Assembly: GCA_030549495.1 (NCBI GenBank)
Contig: JAUIRK010000333.1
Span: 248,001 to 312,000 of the forward strand
Direction of reading: 5' to 3'
Length of the DNA: 64,000 bases
Source: Nectonema munidae
Taxonomy: Eukaryota > Nematomorpha > Nectonematoida > Nectonematidae
The stretch's first letter is position 1; every line of letters starts with the position of its first letter. The notes under the pieces were generated by a model. The model saw only the letters and a list, made by a program, of their open reading frames with translations. It was not told the DNA's origin and did not search any database. This document shows positions 34,566-46,079 of the stretch, in pieces. Both the position numbers and the translations under genes were made by a program.

Positions 34566-36240
34566 TCAATTTTTTAATCTATTATTGTATTTTGAATACC
34601 CTCAACTGCTTGAAGATGATCATAGACTCTTCTCCCTCCTACCAAAGTGCTTTCATAAAGATTTTCAGATAAACATTCTTTATTAATCGAAAATGATCCC
34701 TCTACAGAAGCATTGCCGTGGAAAAGAGTGAGAACGATACACACAACGTTTTTCTTCACTATCATCGAGAAGTTTAAAAATTTGATTCCAAAAAAACATC
34801 TAATTTTCTGCAGTTTTTGTTTTCAAAAATAAAAACTTTCAGGGCCTCTTTATATTTCAGTTCACGATAAGATAACAGTGCCTTATCAGCGTCAATGCCC
34901 GTTAACCATTTTTTTCTACCAAAACTTCCAATAAATTGATAACCATTTTTTCATTTTCACTTAGTAAATATTCAGGCATTAAACATCTCAGATTGTTCGT
35001 AAAATTGCTTTTTAATGGCGATCTTTCAGTAATTTTATCAATAATGCCAAATAAATATTTTCTACAATTATCTCTAAAAATATGAATAGATTTAATATCT
35101 GCTCCTCCATTTTTAGCCAAAAGACGTAGCTCATTGCGAGTCGTAATTCCCAAATCAATTTTTGACGAATGAATAAAAAAATCTTCATTCAGATGAACTT
35201 TGCCAAGATCTGCTCCATTTTTAATCAAATCCATTTTTTCTTTTTCAATAAATTGTGAGAAAATATTGAAAGTGATTTTATATAACTTTTCGTATAAAAA
35301 CGGTGCCAATGGATCATTAGACTGGAACAAAAGGCTCTAGTTGTTTGGCAATACTCGTGAAAAATGTCATCTTAGCACTTAAAAAGGATCATCTAATTTT
35401 TCTTTCACACGAAGAAACGTTTCACATTTTGGTGCACACTTTTTTTCAAGGGCAGTTTTAATGTAAACTTTGGTTGAATCATTTTAGCTCCTTCACACGT
35501 TTTTATGTTTTCTTGCCATCTTAGATTGCAGAACTTCATAGGAAAAACTTTAAAGCCAGTAAACGAAGAATAATCAGCTCTTCTACTAGAAACATCTTTG
35601 AACAAATAGTAAATGTCCCTGAGAAAACAAATTATTTTCCAATTAGTTCGCTTTTCTCTTTCCTTAAAAGCTCCGTATACAATATGTAAGGTACAACTTC
35701 CTGTTTCTAGTAATTGTGGTGCATTAACATTTTTACTATTTTGATATTCTTTAAAAATTCTCAAAAATTTCCAATTTACAGCGGGGCCATCTATACAAAT
35801 CTGAATAATTTTACTGTTATTTATCGGATGAACAGCTTCTAAAAACTTTTCAAGCATGTCTGAAGCTGTGGAGTGTCCTAAAAAAGAAGAGACCTAGTAT
35901 CTGGTATGGAATTTTTCTCTTGAAAAAAATCGAATAAATATCCATTTGTTTTTTCTGAGATATTTTATTTAAACTTTCATCAAACGATATTGCTAAAAAA
36001 TCAGACTGAATGACCGCATCTCTCAATAAACGATGAAAGTAAGGTGCTAAGCCAAAATTAATTACGTAACACAATTTATCCTTTCCCATTTTCACTGATT
36101 GAACTTCTTTTACTTCTCGATACATCAATTTTTGAATTTCAATTCCTTTGCAGCCTGTTCTTAACGAAAGAGTATTATAAAGAACATGTAATGCCCCATA
36201 TATTTCAGCTTTCTTAGTCTTATCATTTTCAGCTGAAAAA
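34566..36240 (-). pseudogene. hAT-like transposase relic
   Basis: Read on the minus strand: AENDKTKKAEIYGALHVLYN (about 36225), then KLCYVINFGLAPYFHRLLRD and SDFLAISFDESLNK (36128-35985), then LGHSTASDMLEKFLEAV (about 35880), IIQICIDGPAVNWKFLRIFK with GSCTLHIVYGAFKE (35800-35660), and FTGFKVFPMKFCNLRWQENI (about 35530). The C-terminal dimerisation block is LTLFHGNASVEGSFSINKEC with LSENLYESTLVGGR (34730-34620), the best-known signature of hAT transposases. Several stops and frame changes break it, and no inverted-repeat ends were recognised. Upstream of 36240 sequence quality drops. Confidence 0.75.
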
Positions 36241-36585
36241 AAGTTTTAGGAATGGCAACTGTCGAAGACAAAAAGGACTGTGCATTAGGGATATAACTTT
36301 TTGACTTTTTTTTCTAAATCAAAAACCCTGTCACACCATATGATGAAACTTTCCATTTGGTTCACAAAAATGTCATTTTTGATCATTTTGGCGCCAAAAA
36401 GGTGGCGCGCATCGCTGTTTAAATATTCATTCATTACTTCTCTTATTTAATTATATTTATTCATTCGTTTTTGTCTTTTTTTCTTTCACGTAATGTTTTT
36501 TTCTCTTCATAATCATATTTTTTAATCTTTTTCATAAAATTTGAATGTTTTTTTTCAGATTAATAAAACAATTTATTTCAATTAA

Positions 36586-38100
36586 ATGAGTAATAAAAAT
36601 TGTGTCAAGAGAAGGCCAGAAATTCCTCTTGTAACTACATGTTTATCTGGTTTCTGTAAAATGCCAACCAATAAACAAATCATTGGAAGGTATTTAAACT
36701 TGTTCGAGAGCTAGAAGAGTAAGAAAGCAAGGATCAAAATTTTAGCAGAAGAATTAAGTCAACTATGGAATGAGTTGAACTTTTCAAAAATTTCGAATCA
36801 GCAAGTGGTGTTGAAAGTTGGAAAAGTTATTGATTTGTATGAAAAGTACAGGAAAAGAAAGACTGAAAAATTGGAGGAGGAGATGTAAAGTTTGTTTGAT
36901 ATGACTAAAGCTGACAGTTTTTGGCTGAGTTCAGAGGATAAAGCCCTTTATCGCACCCAGATTGCAACAGCGGGAGAGTAGGTTATTCAACAAGATCTGA
37001 TGTAAGCATGACACCAATACATCCTTCGAAGCGCGTTAAAATTTCGAGATTGTCTTATACTGAACCGACATCTTTGTGTGTTCCGGCTGAATCAAACTCT
37101 GGTTCTATAAGTTCTAGTCTCACTGAAATTGAAAATGATGAGGAATTTGTCCCGGATGAAAAGAATGAAACAAATAAAAAGTATAACTCAACGAAATCCG
37201 CCGCTAAGCTTGTAACACAGCATTGTTTGTCTACCAGAAAAGCTTCAGTTGTATTTAGTTCTCTGAAACTTGATGGAATTGATATTGAAAGTCTGAGTCA
37301 GGTTGGGGTGTGGAAAAAGGTTATTAAAGAATCGAAAGTGTTAAAGAAAAGCTTATGGAGGTTTTGAAATCGGAAGTGTTTTGTTTACATTTTGATGGGA
37401 AAAGTATTAAAAAGAAAGAGTATCAAGTGGTGTGTCTTCAAAATAGCCAAATGAGAATCAATTTTGCAATACTAACTTGCAGAAATGGTTCTTTTAAAGC
37501 TATTTTTAAGAGTTGGTGAGACTTATGGGTGATTTTGAGGCTTGGCAGAGTATTAAAATGATTATATGCGATTCAACAGCAGTGAATACCGGTCGTGAAA
37601 ATGGGATTGTTGTTAGGTTTCAGAGAATGATGAACGAGAAGGGATACGACAAGCCGCAATTTATTCCATGTCAACACGATGTTTTGGACTTGGTTTTGAA
37701 ACATATCATGGATTAAAGCTTTAGCGGTTCGACCAAAAGTCCTCACTTGAATTATTTCTTCGTTGATATAATAGTTCAAAATTATGAATTCTTAAAAATC
37801 AAATTATATTTCTGATTGTCATCATTATTTAGAATAAAATGGCGTAGTTGTTGCAGGAAACTGGTTGACCCCAACTCTTTGGGAACAATAACCAGGCCTA
37901 GAAGGCAAAATAGATTATGATGATGATGATGATTGTCATCATTATGGAACTTCCAAAAATACTGGCTGGAGGGATGATTTCAAGTTTTTGTTCGAACTCT
38001 GCGAGGCATTCAAGTTCCATAAAGAAACTGGCAAATGGCCCAAAATAAGCTGGAAAAACTGCCATCTCTCCACAACGCCAGGTGCATATATCGGTTCAAG
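36586..38100 (+). pseudogene. unnamed transposase-like relic, family X copy 1
   Basis: The frame opens at ATG 36586 with MSNKNCVKRRPEIPLVTTCL and is then broken by stops. Recognisable blocks follow: IHPSKRVKISRLSY (37020), VFCLHFDGKSIKKKEYQVVC (37380-37435), SIKMIICDSTAVNTGRENGI (37550-37610), PQFIPCQHDVLDLVLKHIMD (37660-37715), SPHLNYFFVDIIVQNYEFLK (37738-37797) and, after an inserted 101-base retroelement tail, WRDDFKFLFELCEAFKF (about 37970-38020). The Asp of FDGK and the Asp of CDSTAVNTG sit where an RNase H-fold transposase would have acidic residues, but this is inference. Copy 2 at 52.4-53.5 kb has the same blocks in the same order. I cannot name the family. Confidence 0.6.
37829..37929 (+). 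mobile_element. 101 bp retroelement 3' end with (TGA)n tail and 16 bp target duplication
   Basis: The insert starts TTAGAATAAAATGGCG, contains GCCTAGAAGGCAAAATAG and ends in TGATGATGATGATGA. It is flanked by the identical 16-mer TGATTGTCATCATTAT at 37813-37828 and 37930-37945. A perfect target duplication with a simple-repeat tail is the mark of target-primed reverse transcription. It interrupts family X copy 1, so it is the younger insertion. It is either a very short 5'-truncated LINE or a SINE. Confidence 0.85.
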
Positions 38101-39383
38101 TAGAGCAGATTGAAGGTTTGTTGAAAAAGATGAAGAGGAAAGGAAACTACAAGAATTCTTTGCTGCTTTCATTTGATTTGCGCTTCCACTACAAAAAAAT
38201 TCTGAAATGACATCTTGTTTGCAAGCATTTATATGCTTCTTACTTTTGGTGTGAGGACTAACTATGGCACTTCTTCCCATAGTTCCCAAATTTATATCTT
38301 TTTTTCACAATGAGCAGTAGGCTAAGTGTTTATTGTTTTGATTTTATTTGAGCCACTTTTTCCATTTGGGTTAGTTAAGCCACTCTTTTAAAAAAGTACT
38401 TTTCCACCCTGTTTTATTAGGCTTGTATGTTAAACTAAAATTATAGAAACTTAATTGTTAGTCTAAAAAATGTACAAAAAAAGTGATATAGTAACATCTT
38501 TAGTTAGGGAAGTGGGTTTTTGTCCCCTTTTATGATTACTAAAAATACTTTTTGTACATTTAACATATTTTTTAAGGTTTACATTAAAGCAAAAGATACA
38601 AAGTAGTTTAGTTTCTCTCAATATTTTTAAGAAAGCAGTACAATTCTTTTTCTTACACAAACGCGTGCCTCTTATAAAATTATATCCCAACTTTAATGTC
38701 GCGAAAGAACTTTCAAGACGAAAAATATCATTAAAATGCCTACTATGTACTAACAATTATGTGATTATATAAATTTTTATAAACCGACATAGCATCTTGA
38801 TCTTTTACAAACTTTATCTTTCCTCTATGTAAAAAACTTTCAAAAAGTATCATTTTAAACATTACAAAACAAACAAAAAATTACTTTGAAAGAAAATACA
38901 AAAATGGTTGAATACGCAAACAGCACAAAAAATCTTTATTTATTTTCTCTTCCTTTTTACTCTTTTTAAATGGAATTATGGGGTTGATTCTGAACTGCGA
39001 TGCAATAAATATTTTAGGGGCTCCCCACGCAAAATATAAATTGTGTGAAGAACGTCTTAAATATATCAGAGTTTACCTATTTCATCATACTTTTTGCTAA
39101 TAAATGATAAAGTGGATGTGACATGAAAGAACATGGGCAACACATGACAGCGACTGATATACATTTGTGATTCGTTTAAAATGGCATGCAGCGTTTATAT
39201 AAGATTTAATCATTTGTTTTTCTCTACTCATATATTTTTTTGTTTGTGAGTTTTTTCGAAATCCATGATTCCCACTTATGATATAATTTATTATAGTATA
39301 ATACTAATTAGTTAAAATTTATAAAAAAAAATGCAGTTCATTTCAATCAAGTTTCAGGAGAGGCAAAGATTGTTTCAGGGGAT
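38101..39383. other. AT-rich stretch with possible fragment of another transposase
   Basis: On the minus strand at about 38280-38190 a frame reads GTMGRSAIVSPHTKSKKHIN, then ACKQDVISEFF, which looks like the zinc-finger end of a hAT-type protein. No neighbouring blocks were found. The rest holds nothing I can support. Confidence 0.35.
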
Positions 39384-39539
39384 GTAAGTAAGTAAGTAAT
39401 TTATTTGAGAAAAACAATATGTTCGAGGAAAAAAAAAAAAAAATCTATCTATATGCAATAATATTATAACTAAAACTTTGTAAAGCGTGTGTGTGGATTA
39501 CAGGTTTGTAGAAACCTTAAAGTACCCACAAAAACAGTT

Positions 39540-42500
39540 TAAAAATATAATAAAAGATAAAAACACATGATATAAATAATCAAATGGTAGTACACTAATA
39601 TGTGGAACAAACAATGCAAATTTGTTAGAGCAAGAAGGAGAGAGAGGTTTTGGAGAGGAACCAGAGTCTGATATAACTTTAAACTTAGGAATCGATTATC
39701 ACATTCGCCTAACAACCATCTATGGTTTTCATAAAAACTTACAACTTTAAATCTGACAGACAATTTAGAGGAGGCTGTCTGTGTTTGGCTGTTGACTACA
39801 ATTGGAAATCTCAACGAATAGGTAGTCTTAATAGTATAGGTGATGAGATTCAGAAATAATCTGTGATTTGAGTTGAGATTTGATAAAAGAAAACACCAAC
39901 TTTTTGATGGAAAATATCATGTATCTTGAGGAGATTTAACCGTAGGAAAAGTTGATTTGTAGAGACAATCTAGGGCTTCCAGAAACAATTCTGACCTTTT
40001 TTATAGATAATTTCCAAAGATACAAATTGCGGTCCAAAATTGATGAGACATATGAGAGGTGAGGAAGAAAAGAGTTTTCAGAAGAATCAATAGAATTTGT
40101 GGTGGAAAAAACTTTTTAGTGTATTTTAAAATACCAGTAATTTTACTAAGCTTGGTAGATAGGAGGGAAATATGAGATTGGAAGTCAAGCTATTATCAAT
40201 GTTTAAGCCAGTAGATTAATATTAGAGACAACTTTCAAACCTTCATCAATAAAAACATTGGAGTCAGTATGAGGCTCTTCGAAAATAACATGGCTTTAGT
40301 TTTCGTATTATTGATACCAAAAATTGTTAACGATCCACTGTTAACTTTCTCGAAATGATAGTGGAAAGAAGCTTGTATCAGAAGAGAGAGGAAAGAGAAG
40401 GGTAATTCATCAGGTATAAAAGGAATTTAAAAAAGGAGAGGACGAAAATATCATTCATGTAAATTATAAAAAGTAGAGGGCCAAGAATGGATCTTGAGGA
40501 ACCCCTCTGTTTAAAACGAGTGTGGGAGAGGTGGATTGTTGGAATTCAACATAATGTTTTCTTCCTTTCAAATAAGAGCTAAAAAACTTAAGTGTAGCAT
40601 CATCAAATCCATACATACAGAGCTTTTCCAGTAAAATTTTGTGTGAAATAGAGTCAAAAGCTTTTGTTATGTCAAGGAAAATGGCCCCAACATCAAATTT
40701 ATCTTCATGATGAGAAACAATGTAGCAAGGAAAGAAGAGTGTAGAAGTTTCGCTGAAAAACCTTTTCGAAAGCCAAACTGATTATTAGATAGCAAATTAG
40801 TATCTTCAAAAAAAGCAGACACTTGTGAAAGAATTAACTTTTCAAATATTTTTGCAATAACAGGCACAATGGATATAGGCCTGAAACTTTTCAAGTCGAT
40901 TTTTTCCTCTTTTTGGGGATAGGCAATACTCTGTTAAGTTTTAAAACTCCTGGAAACATACAATTCTCCAAACATTTATTGAAAAAAGAGAGAGAGGATG
41001 AGACAAATAGGAACTAACAAGTTTGATATGATTAATGCTGATTCCATATGCATCTTTGGAATTATTATTCGGTATTGCATGAATAGCTTTTTCAACTTCT
41101 TCAAAACTAACTTTTTCAAGCTTGAAAGTTTGAGCAATATAGTGAGGAATAGAATCATAACTCATGTTGGAATCATCAGCTAAAGGTAATGTGAAACTTT
41201 CAACAAGTTTTTCAGCAATTACAGAAGGATCAGAAACAATATTGCCATTTATTGACACTGCTTTTACATCTTTTTCATCGGAACCAATCAGATTTCTCAC
41301 TTTATTCTAAACATTTCTGGAACTCACATTGTTCGAAAAAAATCTTTATAATATTTCTTCTTCAAAAAAGCAATCTTGTTTTTTACAGTATTTCGTAATC
41401 TTTTATATTCAAGTGCTAATGTTGGATTATTTTTCGCTTTTTTAGCCTTTTTGTAAAGGTCATCACGTTTTTTGATCAAGTTTATTACATCAAAAGTCAT
41501 CCAGCAACTTCTTTTGCTTTATATTTAGAAAGTTTTTGAGAAGTGAAATGTTTAGTCGATGAAGAAATCATAGAAGTCAATCGTTGAATAAGTGAGCTCA
41601 AAATAGCTTCAGGAGAAGTTTTATTACCATCACAATTACAGCTCCAATCAAACTTAAAATACTCATTAACAAAAGCTATCTTATTGAAAAAACTACACTT
41701 TGACTGCTTAGCAACAGCTTTAGAGTAAGAGCGTAATGATAACAGTATCGGAAAATGATCTGATATATCTTCTTCCAGAATAAAAGTTTCTAAATCTGAA
41801 AACGATTGAGGAATTATAAAATTGTCTATAATTGTTCCTGAAGACCTTGTGGGAGAATTTATACAAAATTTGAAGCCATTAGAGTATACAATATTTAGAA
41901 AATCTGAGGTTTTACTACTACAAAGAGAAATGTCTAAATTAAAATCTCCAAGAAAAATATTCAATTCAGAACTTTTGCTTTCTGATAAAATTTTATCTAT
42001 ATAAGAGTTAAAAAATTCTAAGTTTTCTATGGAATTGTTAGGCAATCTATAAATGTTGTGCATATTTAAAAATTTTTACCGGCATCAATATCTTGATAAC
42101 AAAAAGTTCAAAATTATTTTGAAAGACAACCTTATCAGTAACTTCAAAGTCATAGTTATCATTGATGAAAAAAGCAAGCCCACTATGAAGAGAAAGATTA
42201 CTAAAATAATTGATAAAATTATAACCTTTAATTTTGAATGGAATATCGTGATAATTCCAACACTCTTGAAGGCAAAGAAAGTCTATCTCGTGTTTGAAAT
42301 AATTTGAAAATTTGGAGAACAGTAATTCAACCATATCAAAATTACAAATCAAAGATCTAACATTTAAGCTAACTATATTAATGAGATTCCTGTCAGCTAA
42401 CCAAATATCTGTAGAATGATTGCTATCTGAAAAGAGCCTTAAGCTAGGAGTGAATGAATTTGTTGGAAAAATTTGAGATAATTCTGAATGATTTAACAAT

Positions 42501-42547
42501 GGATTAAAATTTAAAGTGGATATAAAAGCATCATCAGAACTCATCAT
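39540..42547 (-). pseudogene. LINE ORF2 (endonuclease-reverse transcriptase), broken
   Basis: From ATG 42547 the frame runs through an AP-type endonuclease: NIVSLNVRSLICNFD, DFLCLQECWNY (catalytic Glu), then after a frame change at about 42050 LGDFNLDI, and EEDISDHFPILLSL (catalytic His), ending at KAKEVAG. The reverse transcriptase follows in pieces: KSFRPISIVPVIAKIFEKLI with NQFGFRKGFS (40894-40750), DITKAFDSISHKILLEKLCM (about 40680) and RGVPQ-SILGPLLFIIYMND (about 40500), where one base is missing so the Gly of PQGS is lost. I could not find the YADD catalytic motif beyond this point. It is inactive in this copy. Confidence 0.8.
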
Positions 42548-43028
42548 AGGCAGTGTTTAATTTAACCTTTTCAATTTCCCTTTGAACAAAGGGGCACTTG
42601 AAGTCAAGTGCGGAATGATTTATACTCTCTAAGCCATTGTGTTTACAAGTGGTACACTTCAAGTTACTACTAGAATTACATGTATTACCATTATGAGATC
42701 CTGAACAGTATCTACATACTGAAGATCTACTACACTGAGAAGCTTTATGGCCAAAAAGGCAGCAATTAGAACATTGCTTAAAAAGAATATAAGGGTATAA
42801 CTTGTACTTTTCAAAATTAAGATATAGAAAAAACCCGTTATCTGCTAAATATTTGTATACTTTTGTAGATAGAGAGAAAACTAAAATTTTCCGATTATTG
42901 GTCTTCAAATTTCTGGAGAAAATGAGATTGAAAACTTCCCCTTCATCTATTAACTTTTTAAGATTAGGATTTTTCAAAAAAATGGAATTCAATACTTCGT
43001 CATTGTTCACATCACAATCGACATTCAA
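42534..43028 (-). CDS. LINE ORF1 (gag-like, CCHC zinc knuckles)
   Basis: The C-terminal 164 residues of a retroelement ORF1 protein, the RNA-binding partner of ORF2. It contains CSNCCLFGHKASQC (C-x2-C-x4-H-x4-C), CRYCSGSHNGNTC (C-x2-C-x3-H-x4-C) and a third CTTCKHNG cluster, a typical Jockey/I gag arrangement. Ahead of the knuckles, GEVFNLIFSRNLK fits the gag core. The stop (TTC TGA) overlaps the ORF2 start (ATGATGAG) by 14 bases in another frame. Upstream of 43028 the frame is broken. It is an open frame, but part of a probably dead element. Confidence 0.75.
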   Translation of the reverse strand: MNVDCDVNNDEVLNSIFLKNPNLKKLIDEGEVFNLIFSRNLKTNNRKILVFSLSTKVYKYLADNGFFLYLNFEKYKLYPYILFKQCSNCCLFGHKASQCSRSSVCRYCSGSHNGNTCNSSSNLKCTTCKHNGLESINHSALDFKCPFVQREIEKVKLNTAYDEF

Positions 43029-43089
43029 GCTAACTTTTGGTGAAACTTTTTTAACAAATATTACTCTTCAGATGGGCTCGGCCCTCTAG

Positions 43090-44667
43090 GCCCAAACCGA
43101 ACTACGCCTTTGCTTCGATAATAAAAGGGATTAATAAATTTATTTTAATAAAAATGAATAAGGTGTATGACTAGTTTGGAATTAAAAGCAAAATTAGATA
43201 CCATATAAAGTATATAGGAAAATGGAGTACAGACTACAAGCTGAGAGCGCTTTGTAAGCATAACGATAGAGGTCCGTTTGAGATTTATTGTTCAAAGCTC
43301 CCTCTTTATTAAATAAACTAAGGGAAGGATAAAATAAAGAACAAGAATCAAAAGTGCTCGATATATTTTTCACCAGGTCATTTTACAACAATTTTTATTT
43401 CTGAATTAATTATTTATCATTTAGTAAATTGTAGTATATAACCCATCTATAAGGTTATTATTGAAAAATTTCATGAGAAATATAAATATATACATTTAAA
43501 TTTTATGGGCTTTTATCTAACATGCTCTCAGGTTGCTTTGATTAGAAATTTGGTCCCATCACTATTTATGAGATGGATAAAACCATAATTATATCAAGAA
43601 ATAAAATTATTTTATGGATTGCGCTTAAATATATAAAAGTCAATGTAGTGTCGAATCAACTAAGTATATACCCATTTTAACCACATTGAAATGTAGTATT
43701 CATTACATGTGTATATATTGGGCAAAATACCGTCATCATGAAATAGATAAAGGCGGATTTTCTAAATGGGACGAAAAATCTTCAAAAATGATACAAAAAA
43801 ACAGAATCAAATTGAGCATGCCAATTTGTTTATTTTAAAATAATGAGAAAAAGTGTTTGGCAATAAGTCATCTGTGAAAGCTAATTTATTCACAGGTGAA
43901 ATATTTTGGGTGAATTAATCATCAAAAGTGGTTTATTAAATAAATTAAAACAATATTAACCCAAAAATGTGGAATTTATAATATATTTTTAAGTTGATAT
44001 ATTTGGCAATGATTGTAACTGGTTTGATTGATTTTCATGAAAAATGAATGACACCATCAATCAATTATATAGTGGGTTTGCGCGAGATTTTGTAAAAATA
44101 TTAAATAGTTTAAGAATTCACTGAGGAAATGAAAATATGCCGTCACGAATAGGGTTAAAAGGAAATTGTTCAGAGGAAGCAAGAAGAGCACCCGATTGAA
44201 AAATGGATCCTATTCCTGGAGGTGAAAAGATGCAGGTTGACGAGCTAGAAAGAGGGGATAAATTCATTTCTTTTCGTTTAATAAACATGTGAGATACACG
44301 TGGCCTAAAGAAAAATCTTTTTAGAAGTTCAAATTTACATACTCAAATGGATTTATTAATATAAAAAATTTTGATACGCTTTAACATGTACATTTGAGGA
44401 TAAAAATTTCACTATACTACAAAGTATAAATCAAAATATAGAGATAGATGTAGCGTGTTGAAAAGTCATAACTCAATAAATGGCAGTACATTTTTACATA
44501 AGATAAAGATAATAGAAGTTGCAAATTATAAAATAGGTTATGTACAGTAACAATGGATTGACTTTAAATTGTTTTGTTGTTATTACTGCTACTTCTTCAA
44601 TAACATACAAGATATCCTTCGTTTTGATGTAAAATCGCTAACGCAGAAGGGGGATTGCGTAAACATA
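43090..44667. other. 3' flank of the EGF/SEA gene
   Basis: No exon seen. For the minus-strand gene ending at 44668, the nearest AATAAA in its sense is at 44352-44357 (plus-strand TTTATT). The remainder is AT-rich, with weak pieces of the dispersed repeats near 43665 and 44030. Confidence 0.45.
44352..44357 (-). terminator. candidate polyadenylation signal of the EGF/SEA gene
   Basis: AATAAA on the minus strand, about 310 bases after the stop codon. It is only a candidate; other A-rich variants lie nearby. Confidence 0.35.
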
Positions 44668-45794
44668 TCACATTACGCCCAAAAGAAAGAAAGTGAGGGG
44701 AACCATGTGAGAAAGAAGGAACGAAAAGCGGAAAGCGGGGAACGCGCTGCTCTTTAAGTTCTTCACTTGGGATTGTGAGATGGAGTTGGAAATGTCGAAT
44801 TTCTTGTCCACGTTCAGGATTTTAACTTCGAAATCGACCTTAGTTTTAGGCTTTGGAGATTCCTTTGTGATGAGAGGCGGCTTCTTTTGCAAGGAGAAGG
44901 GCTTTCCCTTCTTTGAAGTATCTTTTTTTTGCGAACCCGATGAATACTTTTGTCGTTCATCCGTCCTTTCCAATATTTTCTTCTTTTTCTTGTAGCCTTC
45001 TTTGACCATGGTTGTGTTCATGTTTTTGATGTTGAATACAGGAATTACGCGCTCCTTCTTTTCATACATCTTAAAGATTTTGACCTTGGGTCGTTTACTC
45101 ACTACTGTCTTGTTCTTTTCTTTCTCCTTCTTCACATCCTTCTTTTCCTCTTTTCTACTTTGCTTGTAACGAATTTTAATTGGCCTTTTCTTCTTCTTCT
45201 TCTCCTTGACTAATGGTGCACGCGTGGTCGTTGACCTTCGTGTTGTGCTCGTTCTAATTCCCTTAACAATATACTTCCTCGTGCTAGCTCTGATCGAAAC
45301 TTTTTCAGTGCTTTTTCTGATAAAAGGCCTCTTCGTCTCTGCTTGATGGGTAGATGTTGAAAGCGTACTCTTTCTATTTCCTATCTTTTTCCTTCTCCTC
45401 GTCGTCGTTGGGGGTCGGGTTTGCGGTGTCGTCTTGACGACAGCTGGACTCGTTTTTCTGAATTTCAATACCTTTTCGCGCAGTTTTTTTAATTCTATTT
45501 GATTTTTTCTTAACCTTTCTTTATTTTTATTCAAATCGAGCTTTCTTATCACTTCTGCTTTCTTCAACACAACTTTCTTGACAGGCTTTGGGAGAAGTAA
45601 GGTATTTTGCGTTGTTTTGGTCGTAGCTTTTGTTTTGAAGTTCAAAACTGGTTTCTTGGAAGCTTTGAGCACTTTCGATTTCATATTTATGTTTTCGTGT
45701 TTTGTTGTAGTGGTTCGAGTTGCGGTGGATTTCGTTTTGGGTGAACGAGTTGTGGTTACACGTTTGGCAGTTGTTTCGATGAAATGACGATGTT
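44668..45794 (-). CDS. EGF/SEA protein, last exon: basic Thr/Lys-rich tail with GPI-like end
   Basis: After acceptor TATTTCCGTAG the exon supplies 374 residues and TGA. It opens HRHFIETTAKRVTTTRSPKT and is rich in Thr clusters (TATRTTTTK, PPTTTRRRKK, TSTTRRSTTTRAP), likely O-glycosylated, alternating with Lys/Arg runs (KEKKKKKRPIKIRYK, KKDVKKEKEKNK). The last residues, FSFLLSHMVPLTFFLLGVM, are hydrophobic after a small-residue SSAFPAF stretch and run straight to the stop without a cytoplasmic tail. That layout is typical of a GPI-attachment signal, though a short secretion-type anchor cannot be excluded. Phase 1 at the start fits the preceding SEA5 exon (AAA AGA G). So basic a mucin-like stem is unusual. 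Confidence 0.75.
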
Positions 45795-45859
45795 CTACGG
45801 AAATAGAGGGAAGTAATAATATTTCCAAATACCCTCACATTAAAAGAAAACGAACTTAC

Positions 45860-46079
45860 CTCTTTTACTTATGATTTTGGCATTGTTGAATAATGGATTT
45901 TTTTGAGATTCGATAAAGGTCTTGAGACCATTCATGTATTGCATCGTTTTAGGTTTATTTTTCAAGAATACCTTGATCGTGTAAAAAGCTTTATCCTTAT
46001 TTTCTTCTTGGAAAAATTCGAGATTCGTGAGTGAAACAGAAATAATGTTTTGATCAACGCTGAATAGCTTATCAAATAT
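45860..46079 (-). CDS. EGF/SEA protein: SEA5 C-half
   Basis: It encodes IFDKLFSVDQNIISVSLTNL, then EFFQEENKDKAFYTIKVFLK and, to the end, FIESQKNPLFNNAKIISKR. The paired strands (ISVSLTNL, AFYTIKVFL) and the following helix match the second half of a SEA domain. The donor GAGAG|GTAAGT is excellent. The acceptor TATTTTCTTAG leaves an intron of only 36 bases; a second AG at 46068-46069 would give 48 bases and start the exon at LFSV, which aligns better with SEA3. No Gly-Ser autoproteolysis site is present. Confidence 0.78.

Larger units (their letters stand above)
39384..43089 (-). mobile_element. Jockey/I-type non-LTR retrotransposon (LINE)
   Basis: A 3.7 kb element read on the minus strand. 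A GC-rich 5' end lies near 43089 (GCCTAGAGGGCCGAGCCC), followed by a CCHC-bearing ORF1 and an ORF2 with endonuclease and reverse transcriptase. The 3' end carries AATAAA followed by a (CTTA)n tail (plus strand 39384-39399, GTAAGTAAGTAAGTAA). ORF1 seems to lack its start, so the copy is probably 5'-truncated or frameshifted there. I could not define target duplications. Confidence 0.8.

Noticed and set aside
37942-38289. A 115-codon minus-strand frame as an intact gene
   Set aside because: Its first half is the antisense of family X copy 1, which continues on the plus strand with WRDDFKFLF. Only the short GTMGRSAIVS part may be a separate relic.
44569-45787. Plus-strand frames opposite the last EGF/SEA exon (for example 44780-44995, 44950-45213, 45578-45787)
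   Set aside because: They are the complement of a Lys/Thr-rich coding exon, giving Phe/Leu/Val-rich translations. The minus-strand exon is supported by phase and splice sites.
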